DNA from: Moesziomyces globuligerus
Lineage: Eukaryota > Basidiomycota > Ustilaginomycetes > Ustilaginales > Ustilaginaceae
Assembly: GCA_030849465.1 (NCBI GenBank)
Contig: JARVLF010000015.1
Coordinates: forward strand, 2,108,001-2,172,000
Direction of reading: 5' to 3'
Length of the DNA stretch: 64,000 nucleotides
The position numbers were made by a program, and so were the translations under genes. The notes below the pieces were generated by a model, which searched no databases, was not told the origin of the DNA, and saw only the letters and a list, made by a program, of their open reading frames with translations. Of the stretch, positions 10,401 through 19,200 are shown piece after piece (positions within the stretch are counted from its first letter, which is position 1; each line of letters starts with the position of its first letter).

Positions 10401-12219
10401 GATGCATCCTGGCCAGACGCGAGGGGAGGTGCAGTTCGCGGAACCTCGAGTAGGGAGCGGGAGGGAACTTGGGAGCGAGAGCATAGACGTCGCCGAGGTG
10501 GTTGACGTGCGGGGTGCGGATGCCGTCATCGTTCTGGGCGAAGGCGAAGCGCTGGTCGCCATCGGTCGCCGTGGGCTCTGCTGGATCTTGGTACATGTAG
10601 TATCCACGCTCTGGGCGATACTGCTGCTGCTGCTGCTGCTCGGGGTGCCAGTTTGGTTGCTGCACGTCTGCATCTGGTTGGCCATTGGCAGCTGCATGGC
10701 TTTGGTCGAGCTGCGCACTGCGCGGCTGGTGTGGATCTGGATCAAGGTTGGCGATCCGCGCGTTCTGGGTGTTCCGCTGCGATTCGGAAGCATACGGTGC
10801 GGCTGATCCGTCGTGGAGCGCGCCGACCTGCGAAACGCGCTGTCCCGGCGGAAGTTCGGTGAGCGTGTTTCCGAACATGGGCGTCTTGACGCGCACGGAC
10901 GCAGAGCGTGTGGGAGCAGAATCGTCGCGGAGCTTTGGCGGACTCTGACCATTGAGCATGTCGATCGACTCGTGGGAGCTGTGACCGAGAGCCTCACCGC
11001 GAAAGAGCTGCGGTGGGGATTTGGGAGAGTCGTCGTGTTCTGGAAGCGAAGGGGCACGGAAGGCGCGCGGCGAGAGGGTATCTTGGGTCTGGCGGCTGAG
11101 TCTGAGATCATGCCTTGGTGTGGACGAAGAGGCGAGCGAGCCCGAAGTGCCAGTGACGGTGATGTTGGACTGGTGCGATGCTCGCTGTGCGGCGCGCGTC
11201 GTGAGGGGCGATACCATGCGGGAGGACGTGGCGCTGTCTGCGCGCTGGTTCATGCGGTCGAGCTCGTCCTGCTGACGCTGCTGATTCGGGGTGCGTGTTC
11301 GTGTGAGCAGCGCAAACTGCTGGTCTCCGCCGCGCTCGCCAACGCCGTAGACGACGTCGCGAGATGGGTCGGTGCTGCGAGTGGATGTGGTCTCGGACTG
11401 CGAATGCGAGGGACGCGACTGATCCTGATCCTGGGGTGGCTGACTGGCGCCGCTGTGGGTGGCGGAGCGGCTCTGCTGGTCGGATAGTGGGCCAAAGGTG
11501 CGATCAGGAGTATGGGCTCCCGGCCGAGGCGGGAAGGTGATGGGAGGCGAAGCGTGCTCTTCGAGTGGGGGCGCTGGCTGTGCTGAGGGGGCCGAAGATG
11601 TCGTCCACATGTGCGGGTCGTCTGCACTGCTCGAGTTGGCGGAGGTTGGCGTGGAAGAGGGCAGGAGGTTGAGCTCTTTCTGTAGCGCGTCGATGCTCTG
11701 CTGGCGTTGGGGTGCGGTGGAAGTGCGGCCGAGGTATTCTGTGATCTCGTGGCTCTGGAGCGAGGAGGAGGGTTGGATCCAGCTCGAGGCGAGGTATCCG
11801 AAAGCGCTGCGTTCTGTGGGGCTGATCCTACGGCGGGTGGACGAGGCGTGGCTATCGGTGATGGCGCTGTGACCCGAGGTGCGGCCGAAGGTATCGTTGG
11901 TGTTTTCGACGGCCCTTGGTGGTTCGGATGTATGCGGACTGACTGCTGCGAAGCGGGCGGCAGCTTGTGCGGACGACTCTGGCGATGCGTCCTCGCGGGC
12001 ATCGTGAGGCCGCGGCGATGGCGAGGGGTAGTCGGAGGGCGACGAGTAGCCCCAGTCGGCGGGCGACTGGCGGCTGCCGGCAGGGGTGAATGCCTCGAGC
12101 AGTGGCAACGCTGATGGGCGTTGTGCGCGGCTGGGGTCGTGCGTGGCAGCCGCAGCGGCAGCATCATCGGTGGCGGTGGCGGTGCTGCCGCTGACGCTGG
12201 ACCGTAGACGGCCGTTCAT
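7450..12219 (-). CDS. Large fungal four-span membrane protein with long disordered arms, function unknown
   Basis: One uninterrupted reading frame of 1,589 residues from an ATG at 12219. Residues 1 to about 590 are Ser/Pro/Gln/Thr-rich and disordered. A compact hydrophobic core follows at about 600-830 with four likely membrane spans: 610-632, 645-668, 735-755 and a long one at 780-815. The core has conserved-looking phrases such as LPSRLARMHHTVLPLL, LFLDYNVIFAVVQIALHP, WYYSQNWPTVLTLLPRA and GFGGLVQQEEVRNGM. From 830 to the end the chain is again low-complexity, with scattered KRPRSS, RKRGRNS and Ser-rich segments that look like phosphorylation-rich tails. I do not recognise the family and assign no function. 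The gene lies head-to-head with ORC4 across a 2.2-kb region. The coding call is strong; an ascomycete homologue would be expected only for the membrane core. Confidence 0.85.
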   Translation of the reverse strand: MNGRLRSSVSGSTATATDDAAAAAATHDPSRAQRPSALPLLEAFTPAGSRQSPADWGYSSPSDYPSPSPRPHDAREDASPESSAQAAARFAAVSPHTSEPPRAVENTNDTFGRTSGHSAITDSHASSTRRRISPTERSAFGYLASSWIQPSSSLQSHEITEYLGRTSTAPQRQQSIDALQKELNLLPSSTPTSANSSSADDPHMWTTSSAPSAQPAPPLEEHASPPITFPPRPGAHTPDRTFGPLSDQQSRSATHSGASQPPQDQDQSRPSHSQSETTSTRSTDPSRDVVYGVGERGGDQQFALLTRTRTPNQQRQQDELDRMNQRADSATSSRMVSPLTTRAAQRASHQSNITVTGTSGSLASSSTPRHDLRLSRQTQDTLSPRAFRAPSLPEHDDSPKSPPQLFRGEALGHSSHESIDMLNGQSPPKLRDDSAPTRSASVRVKTPMFGNTLTELPPGQRVSQVGALHDGSAAPYASESQRNTQNARIANLDPDPHQPRSAQLDQSHAAANGQPDADVQQPNWHPEQQQQQQYRPERGYYMYQDPAEPTATDGDQRFAFAQNDDGIRTPHVNHLGDVYALAPKFPPAPYSRFRELHLPSRLARMHHTVLPLLTYAYIPATLFLDYNVIFAVVQIALHPDTFQTGLRTAWWIAAGIYGGCVLAWLIGVVLIYETLWSFRRRWTVAQPLVMPIYLSSPAFVRTAIKDYSLYSLLYRARRSGARRDALIESCWYYSQNWPTVLTLLPRAVIAAIILVLYKPSGPARPTQSPRDPAYFSPATQRLTQFAFIIITIQAAWVAWKLGVLLVAYAGLAATIGFGGLVQQEEVRNGMADTEMTSFAAHSRRRLVARQFGSQQPATQGWTDAEDAIEQAAQRPWAWRWRAEDRIRAILFDAGLLHHPASMYEWHQGGQHDPASAKEQQEHVGDRTDASMRYPAMYDHAHAAGAYNQETRDWFGPGLAISESQTGLALTSPEAVQPETWAAAPANANGATAGVVTAAEQQGFRVQHVESSPSDEGNLSDASDPYSPAPLPIGRSPRSKEQLRDASSISSRPDRTSSITSLNRLAALNAAHAGSSDSPHVSSPSNDDVFLSPRSVADGFVQTDPQPASSATTRLHSEEADDAAMRGEWRGRKRPRSSPVPANFTALNPAGMVTETEDWLRGQIDEEETEDGEAVQRSPRRAAKLEGKMGEHDRRVMHAFVPAVSLAMSKDPSLAGSPDQGGSDTKHGSWTAAAPHPELFAQKVDDVASKVTLPRVQPDAPDASTTSLGSSLKGRRSGTYSRPRSSGHGHEGSSEDGVSIEGNEARKRGRNSLLGRKTTASSETSRRSGSAGRAEGESWITSLFGMRSGSRKVSATGSNSSLKASPAPEAAVPSEPQELHGSHEPHSEVPVLMTTSASTTLPTADSGEGQLGEGAVDGRGSLLLAPLGPERSASPVGSVDSNASAATDDSDERRLWASFPDQTRRHPPGLIALDLEQRTSTTAPLNLSPLMHPNVLAAIGGASPMGLPGVLGGVAQLSVSPSEGGLHAIREESWSSSLDSRSQGATGSTRSRGTNSAFTASPVDADFPLEQIDELAVPQTSQNTRRRGST

Positions 12220-14402
12220 GATGAGGAGCAGGCGCGGGCGGGGCTACGGGCTGGTGAGGCAGAACATCTGGGCTGGACCGGGCTGGGTTGGGTAGGGTAT
12301 GGTGTGGTGGTGAAGGCCAGGGGAGCGCGGATGGAAGGAGAGCTGGCCGAACGCGCGAGGGATGCGGTGGCGACGAGTAGGTCGAGGGGGTTTGCGAAGC
12401 GCGTAGATTGCGGTGGTGGTGGCGGGAGGAGGACAAGGCGAGGTTGGAATGCGAGGCATGTGGCGGAGCTGAGCGGCGAGCGCGCGCGGATGGCGATGGA
12501 AGCTGGCGAACCTCGTTCGGAGGCGATGCTTGCTGCTGCGGTCGAATGCGAGGTGCAGGCTAGGGTGGAGCCGTCGCTAATTCAGGACGGAGGGAGCGTG
12601 CTCGCGTCAGGAAAAGAAAAACAACACGGCACTTTGGCTCGTTACAGTACACTACCCGGTGCTCACACGGAACGACAGGCGGAGCTTCAAGCTGGGCTGG
12701 GCTGCAAGGCCGATCCGATGGGCTGACATGCCGTCCGAAGCACGACGTACAACTTGCGGTGCTCTTGTGCTGGCGGAGTCCGACGCGGCTGTTGTTGGGC
12801 AGCAGCGAGTGCTGTCGTTTGGCAGAGAGAGGCTTGAATTTCATGCAACGCGCTCCGAGGGGAGGCGGACCTCTCAACCCGCCAGAGCGAGAACAACACC
12901 TCGCATCGTTGCGCAGCCGGGCGTTGGATCCAATCGCGCTCCGCTGCATGCGTGCATGCCAGTCGCACGCTGCATTCCCGTCAGTCTGCACCTCGCGCGT
13001 CGGCTCATCCGTCTCTCGCCTGTCGCCCCTTCTTACAGTCGACTCTCATCGCTTTTCGTCCGCAAGATGCTGCTCGCTCTCATCGCAAGAGCCTGGGTGT
13101 GAAAATGGGCGGCTTTGCTTTCGGTTGGGCATCGGCTGTGAGGGCCGAGGCGTGGCTGCGTCGAGAGGCTGTGTTGCGCCTCCACCTCGCCAAAGCGCCC
13201 GAGCCTCAGGACTGGCGCACATCGCCGCGCTGCTGCGCCTCGCCTCGCGCGCTGCAGCTGTCTCGGCAAGCCAAGCCCAAGCCCAACGCTCCCGCTGCCA
13301 GGCCATGTCGGCGCGTCGAGTTATTTCGGGTTTCGCTGCAGTCGCCCCTGCTTTTTTTTTCCTTTTCCTTTCTTCTCTTCTGGACCAACACAATTGTCTC
13401 AGCTGCGGGTCTTGGTGTTCTTCTGCTTGGCTGCTTCCCTGCCACTCGAATCGGCCAACTCCCCCTCGACGTCCCTCGCCCCTTTCGAGGCTGCAGTCGC
13501 CGGAAAGAAGGTCGCACCCTGGTTGTCTGCGCGAGTTTTCGACTTTGAAGTCGACGCTGTGAATGACCTCGACCCTTCACCCGTGGCGTGTGACAAAAAG
13601 GGCGTGCTCTCACAACCGAACCGAGCTTGGCCATCCTCGTCTGCCCCGTCTGATGGCTGTGCAGTCATTGTTTGCTCAGAGCCGGTGCGCGTGGAGTCGA
13701 ATTTGCCACCCGTTGCGTCGAGTGTACCGCACGTTGAGAGGCAGCGTGAGATTTGCTATGCAGGAACCAGCTGCGCCGTCCGGCCCTCACTGCCACCGCT
13801 GTCCCCCCTCCCCTCCTTGCGTCGGTCAGCCTCGCGGTGCATGCGGCGTCGTCGCCATCAAGGGTCCCCATCAAGGGTCCCCATCAAGCTGCGTCGTCGA
13901 GACCCTGGATCTGCACGCCCTCCTCGCGCGGCGCCCCCGCAACCTGCTGCCCGCTGCAGGTCAGCCGTGATACAGCACACCGCAGCGCTTCGCCACCCTG
14001 GAAATCGATGCGCCGTCGCGCTGGCGGCGCCGTTGTCACCGTCGAGCGCAACCCGGCAGATCGGCCATCCAGCGATCCCCCCTTTCCATAGCCCGAAGTC
14101 CGCCCTTCCCCCAGTTCCCGGTTGACCGGATCGAGATTCTCCTGGACCACACCAGCCTCGAGTGGCTGCCTCAGACCCTGCAGCGATACGTGCGGATGAA
14201 GCCAGAGGCCAAACAAAGCGCCAAGCGCTGATATGTTGACGAGTTAGATCTCACATCACGTAGGGAATTTTGCATCGGGCGAGGAAGAATCGGCGCTTGG
14301 GCCTACCGCTTCCTCCACTGCAGCAGGCGTTACTTCGGTCCCGCCCATCCACCACCACGTCTGCTTCCCTCTCCCTCTCTTACCCCTCTGATTGTCGACG
14401 CC
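12220..14402. other. 2.2-kb divergent intergenic region (membrane protein gene / ORC4)
   Basis: No gene is recognised. Long open frames cross it but have skewed Arg/Ser/Ala composition and lack ATG starts where they look most protein-like. Notable elements are a 13-bp direct repeat CATCAAGGGTCCC (two and a half copies at 13857-13889). A polypyrimidine run at about 13350-13375 is followed by TTGTCTCAG at 13393-13401, which resembles a 3' splice site and could mark a leader intron of ORC4 or of an unannotated transcript. The 300 bases before the ORC4 ATG become C/T-rich, as for other genes here. Confidence 0.45.
13857..13889 (+). repeat. 13-bp direct repeat, about 2.5 copies
   Basis: The unit CATCAAGGGTCCC occurs twice in tandem, followed by a truncated third copy, CATCAAG. 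It lies in the ORC4 upstream region and has no coding context. Confidence 0.85.
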
Positions 14403-16193
14403 ATGCCGCTGCTAAAGCGCAAGGCGCTGACGCCGCCTCCGCTCGTCGACCCTGTCGACTCCGATACGCCACTGGACCTCGATACCGCCGCGGATGAACC
14501 GCAGCGGAAGCGCACGCATCTCGACTCTCTGCTCGCCGAGAGCGCTCTCCGGCGCCTTCCGCGTACGCTTCTCGAGCAGCACCTCCCATCACAGAAGCGA
14601 CGATGTCTCTCCACGCTCGTCGGCGATCTCCCGCACGCCGCAGCCACCTCGGGAGATGCGACGGCTGCACGCGGATGTGTGGGGTTGGACGAGGAGTACG
14701 CGGCGCTGCACAGCATGCTGCGGGCGACGGTGACGACGCAGGAGAGCAATAGCTGCCTGCTCATCGGTGCGGCGGGTGCGGGCAAGTCGCTGCTCGTCGA
14801 CTCGGTCCTGCGATCGCTCGGAGCAACGCCGTTCTACCGCGTCCACCTCGCGGCGAGCGTACAGATCAACGACCGCGCAGCGATGAAGGAGATGGCGCAG
14901 CAGCTCATCCTCCAAGGCGCCTTTAGCGAGGACGATGTCACGGACGCGATGGACGACTCGGAAGACGTCGATGACCCAGAAGATCCCGAGGGTCAGCAGG
15001 CAGCGAGGGGTGGTGGGGATCACGTATTTGGGGGCGAGGGGGAGAGCGACGACGAGGTGGTCGAGGTGGATCAAGAGGCCGAGATGCAGGACGAGCTGGC
15101 GGGTGCGATCCTCTCGTCGCTCAACAACACGATCGCGCACATCATTGCGCTGCTCTCCACGACCTCGGGCACGCAGGGCGGGAGGAAGCCGCTCGTCATC
15201 ACGCTCGATGACTTTGACCTCTTCACCGCACGACCGAGGCAGGCCTTGCTCTACTGCCTCCTGGATGCTGTGCAGGCTGCATCGTACGGTGCCGGCTTGG
15301 CCGTGGTCGGGTTGACGAGTAGGGTGGATACGGTGGATCTGCTGGAGAAGCGCGTCAAGAGTCGGTTCTCGCATCGCATCCTGCATGTTCGACCTGCTGC
15401 GAGCTACGAGGTGTTCGAGAGCGTTGTTCGTTCTGCCCTCCAACCGGTTACTGGTTGTGGGGAGTTCGACGAGGCGTGGGCGGGGGATGTGGGGCGGGTG
15501 GTTGCGCATTCTCATGTGCGCGATGTGCTACGCGGGATCTACGAGCTCTCGAACGATGTGCGTATGATCTATCGAATCCTGCTTCCTGCTGTCTCGCGAC
15601 TCAGCGTCGAGGATCCAGTGGTGGACGTTGCGCGGATCGTCGAGACGGCATCCGTCGAAGTAGGCGATGGCATTATGGCGATACTTCGAGATTTGACCGA
15701 GTCGGAACTTGCTCTGCTCATCGCGGTCAAGCAGCTCCAACTTCGTGATCGCGGCGTGTTCAACTTTGAGATGCTCTTTGACGAGTTGCGTCGCTTCGCC
15801 GCGCGCGACGCGCGCGAACGTCAAGCCGCCTCCACTACCACCACCACCACTACCGCCGATTCGTCAGGAGGTTTGGTAGGTTCGGCTTTGAGCATCCCAC
15901 TCTACGCAGATCGCAAAATCGCCCTACTCGCATTCCACTCTCTCCTCAGTCTCGAACTTCTCCTCCCCGAAAACTACGTCGCTACCCTCACCATCAGCAA
16001 TCCCGTCGCCAAACCCTCAGCCACCCCCACAGCTGCTCAGACCGGAAAGTCCAACCAAAACACCATAAGAAAGGAGTTCTGGAAGGTCCGCTCCTCCCTC
16101 CTCCCCCACACCATCCTCGCCGCCGTCAAGGACCGCTCAAGACCCATCCCCCTCACCTCATCCCTCGTCAAATGGGCCTCCTCCAACGGCTAA
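14403..16193 (+). CDS. ORC4: Origin recognition complex subunit 4
   Basis: Single-exon gene for 596 residues. ORC4 is an AAA+ subunit of the six-subunit origin recognition complex that marks origins and loads MCM in the nucleus. The Walker A motif GAAGAGKS is at residues 122-129, after CVGLDEEYAALHSML, the usual ORC4 entry into the ATPase fold. Walker B-like LVITLDDFDLF is at about 264-274. Sensor-type VVGLTSRVDTVDLLEKRVKSRFSH is at about 300-323, followed by the lid and a C-terminal winged-helix region. An acidic insert around residues 178-225 (DDSEDVDDPEDPEG and EVVEVDQEAE) lengthens the protein beyond the roughly 436 residues of human ORC4. The ATG is the first in frame after a C/T-rich leader. 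The gene converges on the CHD gene with only 86 bp between stop codons, so 3' UTRs probably overlap. Confidence 0.93.
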   Translation: MPLLKRKALTPPPLVDPVDSDTPLDLDTAADEPQRKRTHLDSLLAESALRRLPRTLLEQHLPSQKRRCLSTLVGDLPHAAATSGDATAARGCVGLDEEYAALHSMLRATVTTQESNSCLLIGAAGAGKSLLVDSVLRSLGATPFYRVHLAASVQINDRAAMKEMAQQLILQGAFSEDDVTDAMDDSEDVDDPEDPEGQQAARGGGDHVFGGEGESDDEVVEVDQEAEMQDELAGAILSSLNNTIAHIIALLSTTSGTQGGRKPLVITLDDFDLFTARPRQALLYCLLDAVQAASYGAGLAVVGLTSRVDTVDLLEKRVKSRFSHRILHVRPAASYEVFESVVRSALQPVTGCGEFDEAWAGDVGRVVAHSHVRDVLRGIYELSNDVRMIYRILLPAVSRLSVEDPVVDVARIVETASVEVGDGIMAILRDLTESELALLIAVKQLQLRDRGVFNFEMLFDELRRFAARDARERQAASTTTTTTTADSSGGLVGSALSIPLYADRKIALLAFHSLLSLELLLPENYVATLTISNPVAKPSATPTAAQTGKSNQNTIRKEFWKVRSSLLPHTILAAVKDRSRPIPLTSSLVKWASSNG

Positions 16194-16279
16194 TCCCCCA
16201 ACCTCACCAACATTCTTCACAATCACATTCAGACGTCCTATTCAGTCGTCGCATTCACTCGGAGCCACTCGCATTGCAG

Positions 16280-19200
16280 CTATTCAAAGGGCGGAACGAG
16301 CACCGCCTGTCCAGCCTGAGCCCTGGGACTGTTGAGCTTGATGGCCATGACTCTGATCGTCGTCTTGATCGTCGCGACGTCCGGATCGCCCTGCGTGAGC
16401 CCTCTGGCGGTGAGCACGCGCAGCTGGTCGCACAGCTGGAACCAGCGCGCCGAGGCTCTGGTCACGTCCTGCATCGCGGGGCAGCGGTTCAAAAAGTGAA
16501 AGTCGCCACCGCAGATGATGCACGTCTGCACCTTGGCCGTCGCCTCGTCGCCGCTGCTCTCGGCCGCCACGCTCTCCACGTCTCCCGCGACCGACGGCCC
16601 CACGGAGAGCCTCGGCGTACCGCTCGTGCTGCTCCTCGCGACCTTGACGCGCGGCTTGCGGTTGCTCACCACGATGTCCATGCTGAGCTTAGCCAGGTCC
16701 CTGCGCGAGACATCGACGGAGCGCGGACTGCCGCCCGAGAACGCAGAGAGCCGCGAGAGCGCCGCCGACACCTTGCTCGGCGGCTTGCTCGGCGAAGGCT
16801 CCGCGGACGCTGGCGCCGGCGCAGCCACGGGCGCAGGTTGGAGTTCCGGGTCCACAAAGTCGCGCGGGTTGGCGAGGCAGTTTCGGATCGAGGTGCGCGC
16901 GTGCGCGTACGGCGTACGCTGCATCCTCCCCTCGGCAAAGCTCTGCAGATACATGACCAGCGACGGCGCGGACCGCGAATTCGGATTGCACACGGCGAGC
17001 GCCGCGGTCTTGGTCAGCTCGGCATCGCCGCGCGCCGCAATGGCCTCCATCCATGCCTGTCTGCGCGTCGCACTGACCAGCACGCTCGCAGCCGCCGTGA
17101 TCGTCTGCGGCGCCGGCGGGCCCGAGGCGCCTGCGACCGCGCGGGTGGGAGGCGGCGAGTCCGCAATCTCAATCACCTCGGTCTGCGACTTGGCCCACTC
17201 GGCGATCGCCGAGGTCCAGGGCGCTTCGTTCTTGGGCCGGCGCAGCGCCAGCACCATGTACGTCGCCATGCGCACCAGCAGCTCGCGGATCTTGCGCCAG
17301 TCGAGCGCCACCGCTCCGCCGTGCGGCAGCGCCAGGATCTCGGGCGGGATGCTCTCCTCGGCTACGATGCTGAACGCCGCCTCGAACACCGGCCGCGGCA
17401 CGCCAAACGACTGGATGTAGTAGTCGATGTGAGTGTTCGTCAGCTGGAATCGCATATGTGGCGGCGGCAGGTCCGGGGCACCTTCGCCCGCGGCACGCTG
17501 CGCCACGTCGCGCGCAAAGTCGTGGTCGTGCAGCAGCGACAGCAGCACCCGCCGCATCGCGGACAGGTGGCCGGGACGGATTGCAGCGATCGGCAGCGAC
17601 GCATCCAGGTCGTGCAGCGGTGACGGCCGCGGCAGCCTGTGTTCGGCGATCAGCTCGCGCTGCAGCCCCGAGAGGCTCGGCAATGTCGGCTTCGGTTTGG
17701 GCTTCGGCTTCGGGGCTGCTGTTGCTGGTGCTGCTGCTGTTGCCGCCGCCGTCGACGTGGTAGCCAGCGTAGGAGCTTTGGGCACGGGGGGTCGCGCTGC
17801 GGGCGGTGCAGCCGCAGCCCCCGCAGCAGCAGCGGAGGCAGCGACAGCAGCAGCGGTGGAAGCGCCAGCGGCAGCGGACTGCGCGACTTTGGCCACCGCA
17901 GCGGCAGCGGCCGCCACAGCGGCGTTGGACGACTTGATCTGGCGACGTCGCAGTGCCTGCACAGCCGGCAGGTCCTCCTCGTCCTCGAGCACCGCATCGA
18001 TCATCTCGTAGTCGTCGCTGTCGCTGTTGCCGTTGGCGGCAGCCTTCCAGTCCTCGTCGACGGTCTGATTGGGAACCTTGCGCGGTCGTCCGGGCCCGCG
18101 CTTCACTGGCTCGGGCGAAGCCTCCTTGCCATTCGCCTCTTCCTCTTCGAGAATGTTACGGATGCGGTCCCTCCTGGACGCGCGCTTCTCCTGCGCCTCC
18201 TTTTCGCGTGCCTCTGCCGCCCGCTTGGACGCATCGTCACGGTGCTTCTGCAGCAGATCGGCCCAGAAGTCGTCGTCGACTACCGCGGTCGGCATGACTG
18301 CATTCGTGGTGGCAGCGGACTGAGTGGCCTCCCACACGCGTGCATACGAGAAGGTGCCCTTGTCCTGGCCATCCTGGCCCGCCGGTTCGTCGAATACCTC
18401 GTCCTCAGCCTCCTCGCGGCGACGCAGTAGCGAGTCGAGGTCCTTGTCCGTATAGCGCACGTCGCGCTCCGACTCCTCGGTGCCGCCCTCGGCGAACAGG
18501 GCCTGTGCGCCAAACTTGAGGATGGATTCGAGCTCGACGGGCGTCTCCTCCTCGTTGTTGAGGTTCTGGACGATGAGGTGGTCGAGTAGCATCTTGCGCT
18601 TGGCGCCCTCGAGGATGCGCTCTTCGGCGGTGCTCTTGCACATGAGCGTGAAGACGAGCAGCTTCTTGGTCTGGCCGATGCGATGGGCGCGCGCGATCGC
18701 CTGCATGTCCACGTGCGGATTCCAATCCGGATCCATGATAATCACCGTGTCGGCCGTGGCCAGGTTGATGCCGACGCCGCCGGCGCGCGTGCTGATCATG
18801 TAGATAAAGTAGGGCGATTCCGGCGCGTTGAAGGCGTCGATGCCCTTCTGGCGCTGCTTCTGGCCCACGTCGCCGTCGAGACGCAAGAACTTGTAGCCCT
18901 CGCCGCGCAGGAAGACCTCGACAATGTCGAGATTGATGACGAATTGCGAGAAGAGCAGGATGCGATGGCCGCCCGCCTTGAGCTTGGGCAGCAGCCGCTG
19001 GAGGAGCGAGAGCTTGCCGCTTGCATCGATCAGGCGCTGGTGCTCCCACGTCGCCTCGTAGTTCGCCTCGTCCTCGCGCGTCTCGAGGTCGGGCGCGATG
19101 AGGTACGGATGCTGGATGCACTTGCGCAGCTGCATCAGCGTGTTGTTCAGGTTGGTCAGCGCCGCCTTCTTGTTGCGCTTGCCGCCCGGTCCGCGCGAGG

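Noticed and set aside
13394..14125. A 243-codon plus-strand frame with a signal-peptide-like start upstream of ORC4
   Set aside because: It starts at TTG, not ATG, no splice join to an upstream ATG is evident, and the rest is Arg/Pro/Ser-rich shadow-type sequence. It would be reconsidered if RNA data show the CTCAG at 13,401 used as a splice acceptor.
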